64,000 nt of DNA from an uncultured Bacteroidota bacterium (GCA_902776365.1 CACYPU010000009.1:1-64000), one strand, 5' to 3'. Counted from the first letter of the stretch, positions 40,599-49,719 are shown. Numbers and translations are program-made. Notes: generated by a model from the sequence alone, not told the origin.

Positions 40599-40606
40599 CA
40601 AAAGTA
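40599..40606 (-). promoter_or_regulatory. -7 box TACTTTTG of the frameshifted gene
   Basis: Full match to TAnnTTTG on the minus strand, about 20 bp upstream of the chosen ATG. Confidence 0.5.
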
Positions 40607-40729
40607 CCATTTTTCTCGCTTACAGGGAGGCAATAGTTATAAACAATTTCCCTCATCGAAGCAGTTCTCTCTTTACAATAAAGCGTTTGCTCTGTTGAAA
40701 GCCTCCGGACACGTCCCCCCGAACAAAAC

Positions 40730-40752
40730 AGGTGAACAGGTGAACAAGTGAA
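40730..40752. repeat. AGGTGAACAGGTGAACAAGTGAA repeat (inverted copy)
   Basis: Three units of about 8 bp (aggtgaac, aggtgaac, aagtgaa), reverse complement of the TTCACCTG type found at 35466 and 40857. Confidence 0.65.
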
Positions 40753-40856
40753 ATCCTATGTCTCTGGGGGGGGCGTGCCCTTAATATTAATTAAAGAATA
40801 AGTGCATAATTTTCTTTATTATAAAAAAACAAACTTCTCAATCTCCGTATGCAACA

Positions 40857-40882
40857 GAATTCACCTGTTCACTCGTTCACCT
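40857..40882. repeat. GAATTCACCTGTTCAC repeat, right copy
   Basis: GAATTCACCTGTTCAC at 40857-40872 then TCGTTCACCTG. Direct repeat of 35466-35481, bracketing the VirE operon and the frameshifted gene. Confidence 0.75.
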
Positions 40883-41046
40883 GACCACCCCTTTCCATGC
40901 AAATTCCACCTCCACCCCTCCCTTATTCGTGTACTTTAAGACATTCGTGGTAGCAAAACAAAAAAAATCACATCATGAAGACACACTGTCTCAGCACCAA
41001 GAAAGTTATATAACTAACTCAATTTTAGTATATTATAAATATTTCG

Positions 41047-41054
41047 TATCTTTG
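41047..41054 (+). promoter_or_regulatory. -7 box TATCTTTG of the DUF6266 gene
   Basis: Canonical TATCTTTGC of Bacteroidota; the -33 is weak (TTTTA). The leader is about 140 nt. Confidence 0.6.
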
Positions 41055-41150
41055 CATCAGATTTCGAAATCGAAGAGCTCTTTAACATCTCCTGAATGGC
41101 TAGTTGGGTACTAGTTGACCACTACTTGAAGGGGGAAAACAAACCAAAAA

Positions 41151-41190
41151 ACTTTAAACATTAAACGTTAAACTTTAAACTTTAAAAATC
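41151..41190. repeat. TTTAAAC/TTAAACG repeat
   Basis: actttaaacattaaacgtta then aactttaaactttaaaa, period 7-8, just before the DUF6266 ATG. Similar words precede the rpoN fusion at 44310-44365. Confidence 0.7.
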
Positions 41191-41198
41191 GCAAAATC

Positions 41199-41852
41199 AT
41201 GGGAAAAGTACAGCAAGGAATCCTTGACGGATTCATCGGAAAAGTCGGCACCGTCGTCGGCGCCTTCTGGAAAGGCAAGCCCGTCATGCGCGCCTACAAA
41301 CGTCAAATCCACGACCTCAACTCCGAGGCCCAGCAACTCGTCCGCACCCGCTTCGGTGCTATCAACGCCCTCTCTGGCCAGTTCATCACCGCCATCCGAC
41401 TCGGCTTTAATGAAGTGGCTCAACGCGAACGCGCCACCGAAGGCAACATCTTCGTCCACCTCAACTGGAACCGTGTCCACTCCGACACCCCCGGTTCCGC
41501 CACCATCGACTACGAGGACCTCGTCGTCGCCCAGGGCAACCTCCCCGAAGTCCAGTTCGGCACCGCCACCTTCACCAACCCCCTCGAGGTCGACGTGGCC
41601 ATCAACGACGATGCCACCATCATCGGCTCCGACCCCGCCGACGAAGCCTACGTCTTCGTCTACAGCCCCCAGGCCAAAGCCGGCATCCTCTCGCAGCCCG
41701 TCCTCCGCGTCGAGGAAAGCGCCGAAATCCGCGTCCCCGCCTACTGGAACGGCCACCGCGTCCACCTCTACGGCTTCGCCATCGGCGGCGGCACCGACAA
41801 CCAAGGCCTCATCTCCAACTCCCGCTACCTCGGCTCCGGAACTATCTCTTAA
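41199..41852 (+). CDS. DUF6266 family protein
   Basis: A 217-residue protein with the DUF6266 hallmark N-terminus MGKVQQGILDGFIGKVGTVV followed by GAFWKGKPVMRAY. No signal peptide. It has a mostly beta C-terminal half (EVDVAINDDATIIGSDPADE, YVFVYSPQAKAG). The family is restricted to Bacteroidota and its function is unknown. Coding is strongly GC-rich, unlike the flanking AT-rich gaps. Single gene with its own TATCTTTG promoter. Confidence 0.82.
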   Translation: MGKVQQGILDGFIGKVGTVVGAFWKGKPVMRAYKRQIHDLNSEAQQLVRTRFGAINALSGQFITAIRLGFNEVAQRERATEGNIFVHLNWNRVHSDTPGSATIDYEDLVVAQGNLPEVQFGTATFTNPLEVDVAINDDATIIGSDPADEAYVFVYSPQAKAGILSQPVLRVEESAEIRVPAYWNGHRVHLYGFAIGGGTDNQGLISNSRYLGSGTIS

Positions 41853-41854
41853 TT

Positions 41855-41944
41855 GAGGAGTGCAAGGAGTGCAAAGGAGTGCAAGGGAGTGCAAAGGAGT
41901 ACAAAGGAGTGCAAAGGAGTGCAAGGAGTGCAAGGAGTGCAGGG
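41855..41944. repeat. GGAGTGCAA tandem repeat
   Basis: About nine imperfect units (ggagtgcaa, ggagtgcaaa, ggagtacaaa), period 9-10, directly after the DUF6266 stop codon. Confidence 0.85.
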
Positions 41945-41967
41945 ACATTAGCTTCCGGCGCTCCTTT

Positions 41968-41993
41968 TCTTAGTTCTTAACTCTTAGTTCTCC
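41968..41993. repeat. TTCTTAGTTCTTAACTC repeat
   Basis: ttcttagttcttaactctta then gttctcc; related to the tracts at 27097 and 32482. Confidence 0.55.
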
Positions 41994-42080
41994 CTTCTCA
42001 CCTTCCCCCGTTTCTTTTGCTGTCAAAAGAATTTTTGAAGAGAAAACATGCATTTTGCTTCGCGGTTTCAATTTTTTTCG

Positions 42081-42088
42081 TATCTTTG
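42081..42088 (+). promoter_or_regulatory. -7 box TATCTTTG of the S46 peptidase
   Basis: Full consensus; a TTTTG lies 23 bp upstream, slightly too far for an ideal -33. Confidence 0.6.
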
Positions 42089-42135
42089 CAGTCTTGATAT
42101 AATTAAAATAATAATAATTAAAAACATTTAAAACA

Positions 42136-44310
42136 ATGAAAATTCGCACCTTAGTTATCGCCCTTGCTATGTCGCTCATGGTGCCCAGCGCTGTGCGCGC
42201 CGACGAAGGCATGTGGCTTCTCTCGCTGATAGGCAAGAACTATCAGGACATGCAGCGTCAGGGATTCAAACTCACCCCTGAGGACATCTACAGCGTCAAC
42301 CAGTCCTGCCTCAAGGATGCCATCGTCGGCCTCGGTAATGCCGGCAGCCCCTTCTGGCACTTCTGCACGGGCGAGATTATCTCCTCCAAGGGTCTCGTCA
42401 GCACCAACCACCACTGCGGCTACGGCAAGCTCCAGGAGCACTCCACCGTCGAGCACGACTACCTCCGCGACGGTTTCTGGGCCTACTCCATGGATCAGGA
42501 ACTGCCCAACCCCGGCCTCACGGCCTCCATCCTCGTCCGCATGGAGGATGTCACCGACCGTGTGAAAGCCGTCATCAATGACGATATGAGCGAAGGCGAC
42601 CGCGCCACCGCCGTGGAGAAGATCTCTGCCAAGATTGCCGAAGAGGCTGTCAAGGGTACCGAATACGATGCCAAGGTCATCCCCATGTTCAACGACAACC
42701 AGTATTTCCTCTTCGTCCACATCATCTACAAGGATGTCCGCCTCGTCGGCGCTCCCCCTTCGTCGATGGGTAAATTCGGTGGCGACACCGACAACTGGTC
42801 CTGGCCCCGTCACACCTGCGATTTCTCCATGTTCCGCATCTATACCGCTCCCGACGGTAGCCCCGCCGACTACAGCAAGGACAACGTCCCCCTGAAACCC
42901 AAGCACCACCTCCCCGTCAGCGCCGGTGAAATCAACGATGGCGACTTCGCAATGGTCATGGGCTTCCCCGGCACCACCGACCACTTCCTGACCTCCTATG
43001 GCCTCGAGGAGACGATGAACATCACCAACAAGCTGCGCTATGAAATCCGCACCGTGAAGATCAACATCCTCCGCGAAGAGATGGCTGCCAGCCAGGCCAC
43101 CCGCATCAAATATGCCTCCAAGTATGCCTCCTGCTCGAACTACTGGAAATACAGCTACGAGCAGAACAAGGCCCTCAAGAACCTCAACACCATGGGCGTG
43201 AAGAAGCAGGTGGAGAAAGAATACATGGACTGGGCCCGCAAGCAGACGAACCCCAAGTATGCACGCGCCCTCGACCTCATCCAGAAAGGCTATGCTGCCC
43301 GTGCCGTCGCTGAAGAAGCCAACCAGTACCTCGTGGAAGGCCTCCTCACCGGTCCCGAACTGCTGCTGCAGGCGGTGCGCATCTACAACACCCTCGAAGC
43401 CGCAGAGAATCCCGAGTATGCCAACTACCGCGAGACCATCATCGAGAACATGAAGACCAAAGCCGCCGACTTCTACAAAGACTACAACGAGGAGACCGAG
43501 ATGCGCGTGATGGCCGGCCTCTTTGCCCACGTCTACAAGCACATGAACGAGCAATACATGCCCGAATTCCTCATCAAGGCTGGCAAGAAGAAAGACGGCG
43601 ACTTCACCAAATATGTCAAGGATATGTTCGAAGAGTCCATCTTCGCCAACGAAGAGAGATTCATGAAATTCATGGAGAAGCCCTCGCTGAAGAAACTGGC
43701 CAAAGATCCCATCTACAAGGCTGGCAAGGAGACCTTCGAGAAATATCAGGAGGTGAACAGCATCGTCCCGCAGGAAGACCAGGAGAACCTTGAGCGCGGC
43801 ATCCGCGACTTCACCGACGGTATCCTGCAGATCAACAACGGCAAGAAACTGATGTCGCCCGACGCCAACTCGACCATCCGTCTCACCTACGGCAACGTGA
43901 TGAGCTACGACCCCCGCGACGGTGTCTCCTACCACTACTACACCACCATGAAGGGCGTCATCGAGAAGGAAGACCCCGACAACGCCGAATTCAACGTCCC
44001 CACCCGTCTGAAAGAGCTCTATGCCAAGAAAGAGTTCGGCAACTATGCCAACCGTCGCGGTGAACTGCCCACCTGCTTCATCACCAACAATGATATCACT
44101 GGTGGCAACTCTGGTTCGCCCGTCATCAACGCCAACGGCGTACTCATCGGCTTGGCCTTCGACGGCAACAGTGAGGCTATGAGCGGTGACATCGACTTCG
44201 AAGAGAACCTCCAGCGTTGCATCTGCCTCGATAGCCGCTACATGCTGTGGGTCATTGACATCTACGCCGGTGCCAAGAACCTCATCGCCGAAATGGACAT
44301 TGTTAGATAA
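42136..44310 (+). CDS. S46-family dipeptidyl-peptidase (DPP7-like)
   Basis: A 724-residue secreted serine exopeptidase that removes dipeptides from peptide N-termini in the periplasm. Signal peptide ends near VRA (residue 22). Chymotrypsin-like catalytic sites: TNHHCGYG (His 92/93) and TGGNSGSPVIN (Ser 659). Eighteen residues after the serine lies Gly 677 (AFDGNSEA); in characterised S46 enzymes Gly here goes with DPP7-type broad hydrophobic specificity and Arg with DPP11-type acidic specificity, so I infer DPP7-like. Normal length. A single gene; a repeat follows before rpoN. Confidence 0.92.
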   Translation: MKIRTLVIALAMSLMVPSAVRADEGMWLLSLIGKNYQDMQRQGFKLTPEDIYSVNQSCLKDAIVGLGNAGSPFWHFCTGEIISSKGLVSTNHHCGYGKLQEHSTVEHDYLRDGFWAYSMDQELPNPGLTASILVRMEDVTDRVKAVINDDMSEGDRATAVEKISAKIAEEAVKGTEYDAKVIPMFNDNQYFLFVHIIYKDVRLVGAPPSSMGKFGGDTDNWSWPRHTCDFSMFRIYTAPDGSPADYSKDNVPLKPKHHLPVSAGEINDGDFAMVMGFPGTTDHFLTSYGLEETMNITNKLRYEIRTVKINILREEMAASQATRIKYASKYASCSNYWKYSYEQNKALKNLNTMGVKKQVEKEYMDWARKQTNPKYARALDLIQKGYAARAVAEEANQYLVEGLLTGPELLLQAVRIYNTLEAAENPEYANYRETIIENMKTKAADFYKDYNEETEMRVMAGLFAHVYKHMNEQYMPEFLIKAGKKKDGDFTKYVKDMFEESIFANEERFMKFMEKPSLKKLAKDPIYKAGKETFEKYQEVNSIVPQEDQENLERGIRDFTDGILQINNGKKLMSPDANSTIRLTYGNVMSYDPRDGVSYHYYTTMKGVIEKEDPDNAEFNVPTRLKELYAKKEFGNYANRRGELPTCFITNNDITGGNSGSPVINANGVLIGLAFDGNSEAMSGDIDFEENLQRCICLDSRYMLWVIDIYAGAKNLIAEMDIVR

Positions 44311-44365
44311 CGGTTAACGGTTAAAGGTTAACGGTTAACGATTAATATTAAACGTTAAACGTTAC
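44310..44365. repeat. GGTTAACGGTTAAAGG / TTAAACG repeat before the rpoN fusion
   Basis: cggttaacggttaaaggtta, acggttaacgattaatatta, aacgttaaacgttac: period 7-8. It starts in the S46 stop codon region and ends 4 bp before the GTG start of rpoN. Confidence 0.75.
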
Positions 44366-44368
44366 AAA

Positions 44369-46699
44369 GTGAAACAAATTCAGCGACAGCAACTGCAGCA
44401 GAAACTCTCACCGCAACAGATTCAACTGATGCGGCTGCTGCAGTTGCCGGTCACTGAATTGGAGCAAGCCATCAAAGAAGAAATTGAGAAAAACCCTCTT
44501 CTCGATTCCACCGCTCCCGAGAACGAGCAAAGCATCGACACCTTAAACTCCGCGGAAAACAACAGCTCCGACTGGGACAGCGACGACGAGGATTTCGGGT
44601 ACGACTACCACGAACATCTGGACAGCGACCCCAACGCCACACGCCGCGAATTCATCATTTCTGATACTCCATCCTTCTCCGACCGCCTCAACGACCAGCT
44701 CATCTCCCGCCACCTCACCGACCGGCAACGTCTCATCGCCAACGAACTCATCGGTACCCTCGACGATGCCGGCTATCTTAGCCGCGACCTTGACCTCGTC
44801 ACCAACGACCTCGCCTTCCGTCAAGGCATCGACGCCACGCCCGAGGAAGTCCTCGAAGTGCTCCACATCATCCAGAGCCTCGAACCCGCCGGCATCGGTG
44901 CCCGCAACCTGCAGGAATGCCTCCTGTTGCAGCTGGAGAGGAACTCGGAATCCGGAATTGAGAATCCGGAATTAACGATTGCAAAAGCGATTGTCAAAGA
45001 CCATTTCGACGACTTCGCCAATCACCGCTACGAACGCATCTGCGCAGCCCTCGGCATCAGCCAGAAGCAACTCGACGGAGCCATTTCACTCATCCGCCAC
45101 CTCAACCCCAAGCCTGGCAGCTCCGAGGCCGAAAGCCAGCTCACCACGGCGGTCTTCACCCCCGACATCATCCTCCAGCAACACGACGGGGAACTCCTCT
45201 TCTACCTCAACGACGGCAACCTTCCACGCCTCTCTCTCAACACCTACTATACCGACATGCTTGCCGAGATGGAGAAGCAAAAGAAAGACCGTCCCTCCCC
45301 TGGCGACCGTGAGACGATGCAATTCCTGCGCACCAAACAAGCCGACGCACAAGGGTTCATTGACCTGCTCCAGCAGCGCCACGACACCATTGTCCGCGTG
45401 ATGCGCTACATCGTCAAACACCAGCGCCAGTTCCTCCTCACCGGTGACCCCGACCTCATGCAACCTCTGCGCCAACGGGAAGTGGCCGACGCCACAGGGC
45501 TCGACATATCCACCATCTCGCGCATGGCCAACAGCAAATATCTGCAAACCGATTTCGGGACCATCCCTCTCAAAGACTGCTTCTCGAAAGGCTTCTCAAA
45601 CGAAGATGGCGAAGAGGTGTCTGTCGAGACCATCAAACAGCGTCTCTCCGACGCCATCAACAATGAAGACAAACACTCGCCGCTCTCCGACGACGCACTC
45701 ACCAAACTCCTCAACAGCCAAGGATTCCCGCTGGCTCGCCGCACAGTGGCGAAATACCGCGAACAACTGGGATTCCCCATTGCCCGTCTCCGCCGCATTC
45801 TGGTGCTTCTATTACTCTTGCTCTCACCTCTCACCTTTCATCTCTCACCTCTTTCTGCACAATCCTCCTACTACGACTCGCTCATCGCCATCCGTCTCGA
45901 AGCTGCGCAGAGACAAAATCAGCAGCAGGCAAGAAATGCCCAGAGGAATGCCGCTCCAGCGAACAAAAAGCAGCAGAGAGCCCAAAGACGTCCTGTCGAC
46001 ACCTCCGAAGTACAAACCCCGAACACCGAGCTCACCGCTCCCATGGTGCCCTTATGGTACACCTCCTTCCCACACAACCGCGTCAATCCCATGGGGCGCA
46101 CACGCATCGACATGATGCCCGACGAAATCATCCTCAAACTCGTCAACGACAGCAGCGATTTCTGCTTCCCCATCAAACACCCTAAAACCTCCAACTATGG
46201 ATGGCGCTGGGAACGCGGCCACCAAGGCGTCGATATCGGACTCACCGTAGGTGAACCTATCCATTGTGCCTTCAGCGGCATCGTCCGCGTGGCCACAACT
46301 ATGGGTGGCTATGGCAACTGCATCGTCGTCCGCCACCCCAACGGCCTGGAAACCCTCTATGGCCACCTCTCCAAAATCAATGTCAAAGCCAACCAACAAG
46401 TCGAGGCCGGCGAAGTGATTGGTCTCGGCGGCAACACCGGCAACTCCACCGGTCCCCACCTCCACTTCGAATGCCGTTTCCTCTATCAGGCCTTCGATCC
46501 CGAATGGATTCTCGACTTCTCGAACTACAGTCTCCGCACCCGTCGGCTACATCTCGACAAAAGCTATTTCGGAATCCATCAGCCACGTAAAGGGCAAAAC
46601 CTCGAATACAAAGCCGACAACAGCATTATCAAAGAACAAAAAAACAAGAGAAAGCGGAACACCGCCACCGCTCCTGTTTTCGATATAAATGACTTTTAG
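44369..46699 (+). CDS. rpoN: RNA polymerase sigma-54 factor (RpoN) fused in frame to an M23 metallopeptidase
   Basis: One 776-codon frame from a GTG. Residues 1-476 are a complete sigma-54: Gln-rich region I ([15 protein letters not shown]), core-binding and HTH domains, and the RpoN box [10 protein letters not shown] at 456-465. Then, with no stop, come LVLLLLL and [13 protein letters not shown] (477-498), which look exactly like a signal peptide core and cleavage site, partly encoded by a CTCACCTTTCA repeat. A linker and a LytM/M23 domain follow: HQGVD (His 618, Asp 622) and HLHFE (His 697, His 699). M23 enzymes cut peptidoglycan peptides. Either a true fusion or overlapping in-frame translation of two products from an internal start. 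Confidence 0.88.
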   Translation: MKQIQRQQLQQKLSPQQIQLMRLLQLPVTELEQAIKEEIEKNPLLDSTAPENEQSIDTLNSAENNSSDWDSDDEDFGYDYHEHLDSDPNATRREFIISDTPSFSDRLNDQLISRHLTDRQRLIANELIGTLDDAGYLSRDLDLVTNDLAFRQGIDATPEEVLEVLHIIQSLEPAGIGARNLQECLLLQLERNSESGIENPELTIAKAIVKDHFDDFANHRYERICAALGISQKQLDGAISLIRHLNPKPGSSEAESQLTTAVFTPDIILQQHDGELLFYLNDGNLPRLSLNTYYTDMLAEMEKQKKDRPSPGDRETMQFLRTKQADAQGFIDLLQQRHDTIVRVMRYIVKHQRQFLLTGDPDLMQPLRQREVADATGLDISTISRMANSKYLQTDFGTIPLKDCFSKGFSNEDGEEVSVETIKQRLSDAINNEDKHSPLSDDALTKLLNSQGFPLARRTVAKYREQLGFPIARLRRILVLLLLLLSPLTFHLSPLSAQSSYYDSLIAIRLEAAQRQNQQQARNAQRNAAPANKKQQRAQRRPVDTSEVQTPNTELTAPMVPLWYTSFPHNRVNPMGRTRIDMMPDEIILKLVNDSSDFCFPIKHPKTSNYGWRWERGHQGVDIGLTVGEPIHCAFSGIVRVATTMGGYGNCIVVRHPNGLETLYGHLSKINVKANQQVEAGEVIGLGGNTGNSTGPHLHFECRFLYQAFDPEWILDFSNYSLRTRRLHLDKSYFGIHQPRKGQNLEYKADNSIIKEQKNKRKRNTATAPVFDINDF
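44941..44976. repeat. GGAATCCGGAATTGAGAATCC repeat-like stretch inside rpoN
   Basis: gaactcggaatccggaattg then agaatccggaattaac, in frame, encoding [12 protein letters not shown] between two helices of the sigma-54 core-binding domain. Similar words are in rsmH at 27788. Confidence 0.6.
45821..45855. repeat. CTCACCT/TTCACCT-type repeat at the RpoN-M23 junction
   Basis: ctctcacctctcacctttca then tctctcacctctttct, period 7, in frame. It encodes [12 protein letters not shown]. Same family as the repeats in rsmE, murC and the DUF4159 signal peptide. Confidence 0.75.
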
Positions 46700-46713
46700 A
46701 CCTTATTGACCTC

Positions 46714-47199
46714 ATGAAAAAAACCAATCTCTCCTCCTATGACCACGCCTCAGTCCCCGATGGCAGCGCATACCGCATTGGCATCATTGCGGCAGAATGG
46801 AATGCCGAAGTCACCGACGTCCTCCTCCAAGGGGCCATCGACACACTCCTCGAACACGGCGTCAAAGAGGAAAACCTCATAGTGCGGCGTGTCCCCGGCA
46901 CCTTTGAACTCTCGTCGGCTGCCGACATCATGCTCGATTCCCAATATCCCGATGCCGTCATCTGCATCGGCTGCGTCATCCAGGGCGAGACCCGTCACTT
47001 TGAGTTTATCTGCCAGGCCGTCTCTCAGGGCATCACGAATGTGGCCATCAAACATGAATGCCCCGTCATCTTCAGCGTCCTCACCACCGACACTATGGAG
47101 CAAGCCCTCGACCGCGCCGGTGGCAAGCATGGTAACAAAGGTGTCGAAGGCGCCGTCACGGCCCTCAAGATGCTCGCCTTCAAGGAATCCGTCGCCTAA
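46714..47199 (+). CDS. ribH: 6,7-dimethyl-8-ribityllumazine synthase
   Basis: A 161-residue enzyme of riboflavin synthesis joining the pyrimidine amine and dihydroxybutanone phosphate. Seen: [20 protein letters not shown] (23-42), [38 protein letters not shown] (with the His-Phe-Glu), [20 protein letters not shown] and [19 protein letters not shown]. Full length. It lies 14 bp after the rpoN fusion and 21 bp before fmt. Confidence 0.95.
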   Translation: MKKTNLSSYDHASVPDGSAYRIGIIAAEWNAEVTDVLLQGAIDTLLEHGVKEENLIVRRVPGTFELSSAADIMLDSQYPDAVICIGCVIQGETRHFEFICQAVSQGITNVAIKHECPVIFSVLTTDTMEQALDRAGGKHGNKGVEGAVTALKMLAFKESVA

Positions 47200-47202
47200 A
47201 AA

Positions 47203-47220
47203 TACGCAAGCAATCAAGCA
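47203..47220. repeat. GCAAGCAATCAAGCA short repeat before fmt
   Basis: Reverse complement of the TTGATTGCTTGA words before murC; it fills most of the ribH-fmt gap and abuts the fmt ATG. Confidence 0.4.
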
Positions 47221-48159
47221 ATGAGAATCGTCTATTTTGGAACCCCCGACTTCGCCGTCGAAAGTCTCGATGCCATTGTACAGTCTCCCCGTCACGAGGT
47301 GGTTGCTGTCGTCACCGTTCCCGACCGGCAAGCCGGACGCGGACAAAAGATTGTCTTCAGCCCCGTCAAACAATACGCCCTCGATCATAACATCCCCCTG
47401 CTGCAACCCGAAAAACTCCGTGACCCCCAATTTCTCGAAGAACTCTCCGCATTCAATGCCGACATGTTTGTCGTCGTCGCCTTCCGCATGCTGCCCGAAG
47501 CCGTGTGGAACATGCCCCCCCACGGCACCTTCAACCTCCACGCTTCCCTGCTTCCCCTCTATCGTGGCGCCGCTCCCATCAACCATGCCATCATCAACGG
47601 AGATACCGAGACCGGCGTGACCACCTTCCTGCTCAACCACCAAATCGATGAAGGACAGATACTCCTACAAGAATCCACCTCTATCTTCCCCGACGACAAC
47701 GCCGGCACTCTCCACGACCGCCTCGCTGCCATGGGGCGCGAGCTCGTCGTCCGCACCCTCGACGGCATAGAATCCGGCACCATCACCCCCAAGCCACAAC
47801 AAGGAACACCCACCGCGGCTCCGAAAATCTTCAAAGACGACTGTCGCATCGACACCTCCCTCACCTGCCGCCAGGCTGCCGACCTCGTTCGCGGCCTCTC
47901 CCCCTACCCGGCAGCACTGCTCACCCTCATCAACCCCCAGGGCGAAGAAATCCTCTTCAAGGTCTTCGATGCTATCGCTGTTTCGGACCCTTCAGCCACC
48001 CCAGGAACCCTCATTTGTGACCAAAAAAAGGTGCTAAAAATCGGCGTAACCGACGGATTTTTACAGATTTTGAGCCTGCAAATGAGCGGAAAACGAAAAA
48101 ATAATACAGAAGATTTTTTGCGAGGAAATAAATTAACAGGCTGGAAATTAGTAAGATAG
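47221..48159 (+). CDS. fmt: Methionyl-tRNA formyltransferase
   Basis: A 312-residue enzyme that formylates initiator Met-tRNA from 10-formyl-THF. Seen: IVYFGTPDFAV, VTVPDRQAGRGQK, VVVAFRMLPEAVW, and the folate/catalytic motif HGTFNLHASLLPLYRGAAPI with NxHxSxLPxxRG. The C-terminal OB domain (ADLVRGLSPYPAA) becomes AT-rich and basic near the end. Full length. Third gene after rpoN. Confidence 0.95.
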   Translation: MRIVYFGTPDFAVESLDAIVQSPRHEVVAVVTVPDRQAGRGQKIVFSPVKQYALDHNIPLLQPEKLRDPQFLEELSAFNADMFVVVAFRMLPEAVWNMPPHGTFNLHASLLPLYRGAAPINHAIINGDTETGVTTFLLNHQIDEGQILLQESTSIFPDDNAGTLHDRLAAMGRELVVRTLDGIESGTITPKPQQGTPTAAPKIFKDDCRIDTSLTCRQAADLVRGLSPYPAALLTLINPQGEEILFKVFDAIAVSDPSATPGTLICDQKKVLKIGVTDGFLQILSLQMSGKRKNNTEDFLRGNKLTGWKLVR

Positions 48160-48200
48160 AAAATTTTAGTAAATTTTTTGAAAAAAAATGTGAAAAAAAA

Positions 48201-48233
48201 TTTGCTTTATTTCAAAAAATATTCTTACATTTG
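48201..48233 (+). promoter_or_regulatory. Promoter of the HU gene
   Basis: TTTG at 48201-48204, 21-bp spacer, TACATTTG at 48226-48233: full match to the Bacteroidota consensus in AT-rich DNA. Confidence 0.75.
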
Positions 48234-48280
48234 CACCGAAAAACAAAAACATTAATTATTAACCTTTAAACAATATCAAA

Positions 48281-48544
48281 ATGAACAAAACTGAACTTGT
48301 TAACGCCATGGCCGCAAAGGCCGGTATGACCAAAGTCGCTGCCAAAAAGGCTATGACTGCTTGCTTCGACACCATCCAGGAGCAGCTGAAAAAAGGCGAG
48401 AAAGTGACCCTTATCGGTTTCGGTACCTTCAGCGTCGTGAAGCGCAAAGCTCGCACCGCTAAGAACCCCCGCACCGGCAAAGCCGTCAAAGTGCCCGCCA
48501 AGAAAGTCGCCAAATTCAAAGCTGGCAGCAAGCTCCTCAAATAA
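48281..48544 (+). CDS. HU-family histone-like DNA-binding protein
   Basis: An 87-residue nucleoid protein: N-terminal helices MNKTELVNAMAAKAGMTKVA, the beta-arm entry GFGTFSVVKRKARTAKNPRT with the Asn-Pro that intercalates in DNA, and the C-terminal VPAKKVAKFKAGSKLL. Typical length and start. Own promoter and terminator, as expected for a highly expressed gene. Confidence 0.95.
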   Translation: MNKTELVNAMAAKAGMTKVAAKKAMTACFDTIQEQLKKGEKVTLIGFGTFSVVKRKARTAKNPRTGKAVKVPAKKVAKFKAGSKLLK

Positions 48545-48567
48545 GAAGCGTTGCGTCATTAGAAAAG

Positions 48568-48595
48568 GACGAGCCCTAGGGTTCGTCTTTTTTTT
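48568..48595 (+). terminator. Rho-independent terminator of the HU gene
   Basis: Stem gacgagccc/gggttcgtc around TA (one G-T), then a run of eight or more T. Confidence 0.85.
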
Positions 48596-48660
48596 GCATC
48601 AAGCAAACCGCTTTAACAGAATTTAACAGAATTATGTTATAAAATGTGAAAAAAGATTAG

Positions 48661-48668
48661 TATCTTTG
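48661..48668 (+). promoter_or_regulatory. -7 box TATCTTTG of gpsA
   Basis: Full consensus TATCTTTGC, 59 bp before the gpsA ATG; no clear -33. Confidence 0.6.
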
Positions 48669-48726
48669 CATTTAAATTACACAGGTATACACTCTGTGTA
48701 ACTATTGATAATTAATTCTATAGATA

Positions 48727-49719
48727 ATGATAGGAGTGATTGGAAGTGGCACATGGGCCACTGCAATTGTCAAAATACTACAGGAAGAAGAGGGGCGGAA
48801 GGTTAACTGGTGGGTCAGAAACGAAGCTGTCCGTGAAGGATTGTTGCGCGATGGACGCAACCCCAAATACCTACCCTCGGTCCAACTCGACGCCACCCGA
48901 CTGAACCTCAGCGACAACCTGGCACAGATTGTTGCCGAAAGCAAATATCTCTTCCTCGTCATCCCCTCGGCCTATGTCGCCAGTACCCTCGAACAACTCC
49001 CCAAAATCGCTTACAAGGGCAAGAAATTCATCTCGGCCATCAAAGGTGTCATCCCCGACAAGCGCGTCTCTGTCTCCGTCTACTTGGAGAACATGCTGAA
49101 AGTCAAGCGCAACGATATCTGCGTCATCAGCGGTCCCACTCATGCCGAAGAGGCCAGCCGCTGCATGCCTACCTTCCTCACTATGGCCTCCTGCAGCCCC
49201 ACCTTGGCCATCGAGGTGGAGCAGATGATGCGCTGCAGCTACCTCCACACCACCCACACCACCGACATCTGGTTCCTCGAACGTGTCGGCCTACTGAAAA
49301 ACATCTATGCCATCTGCGCCGGCATTTGCCAAGGACTGGGTTATGGCGACAATCTCAACGCCGTCATGGTCAGTGCCGCCGTCCGCGAGCTCAACAGGCT
49401 CACGCGAAGCCTCAGCCCCTCGGCTGCCAACTTCTTTGAGAACTGCTACTTAGGTGACCTCATGGTTACCTGCTGGTCACATCATAGCCGCAACCGTCGC
49501 CTCGGCGAAGCCATCGCCCAAGGCAAACGGCTGGAAGACATCTTCACCGAGATGGGCATGGTGGCTGAAGGCTACTACTCCGCTAAGAACTTCCATGAAC
49601 TGGGTTTGATGACCGGTAAATTAGACGAGATGCCCATCGCCGAAGCCGTCTACCGCATCCTCTACGAAGAAGCCGACCCCAAAGAGGAAATAAACAATCT
49701 GATTGACAACGCCTTCTAA
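48727..49719 (+). CDS. gpsA: NAD(P)-dependent glycerol-3-phosphate dehydrogenase
   Basis: A 330-residue enzyme reducing dihydroxyacetone phosphate to sn-glycerol 3-phosphate for phospholipid synthesis. Seen: GVIGSGTWATAIVKIL (GxGxxA), LFLVIPSAYVASTL, AIKGVIPD, SGPTHAEE (normally SGPSFAxE, slightly divergent), LKNIYAICAGICQGLGYG with the catalytic Lys, and GDLMVTCWSHHSRNRRLG. Its TAA overlaps the ATG of the acyltransferase by one base, linking both to phospholipid synthesis. Confidence 0.93.
   Translation: MIGVIGSGTWATAIVKILQEEEGRKVNWWVRNEAVREGLLRDGRNPKYLPSVQLDATRLNLSDNLAQIVAESKYLFLVIPSAYVASTLEQLPKIAYKGKKFISAIKGVIPDKRVSVSVYLENMLKVKRNDICVISGPTHAEEASRCMPTFLTMASCSPTLAIEVEQMMRCSYLHTTHTTDIWFLERVGLLKNIYAICAGICQGLGYGDNLNAVMVSAAVRELNRLTRSLSPSAANFFENCYLGDLMVTCWSHHSRNRRLGEAIAQGKRLEDIFTEMGMVAEGYYSAKNFHELGLMTGKLDEMPIAEAVYRILYEEADPKEEINNLIDNAF

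Larger units (their letters stand above)
40581..41198. other. Long intergenic region at the edge of the accessory block
   Basis: No convincing gene. It contains the -7 box above, two TTCACCTG-type repeats (40730-40752, 40857-40882), AT-rich DNA, the promoter at 41047, the palindrome GATTTCGAAATC near 41062, TAGTTG repeats near 41100 and a TTTAAAC repeat at 41151-41190. Confidence 0.6.

Noticed and set aside
41855-41944. Possible CRISPR array
   Set aside because: Units are contiguous 9-10-mers with no spacers; no cas genes in the window.
42151-43935. 594-codon minus-strand ORF opposite the S46 peptidase
   Set aside because: Antisense shadow; the peptidase frame is complete with a catalytic His and Ser.
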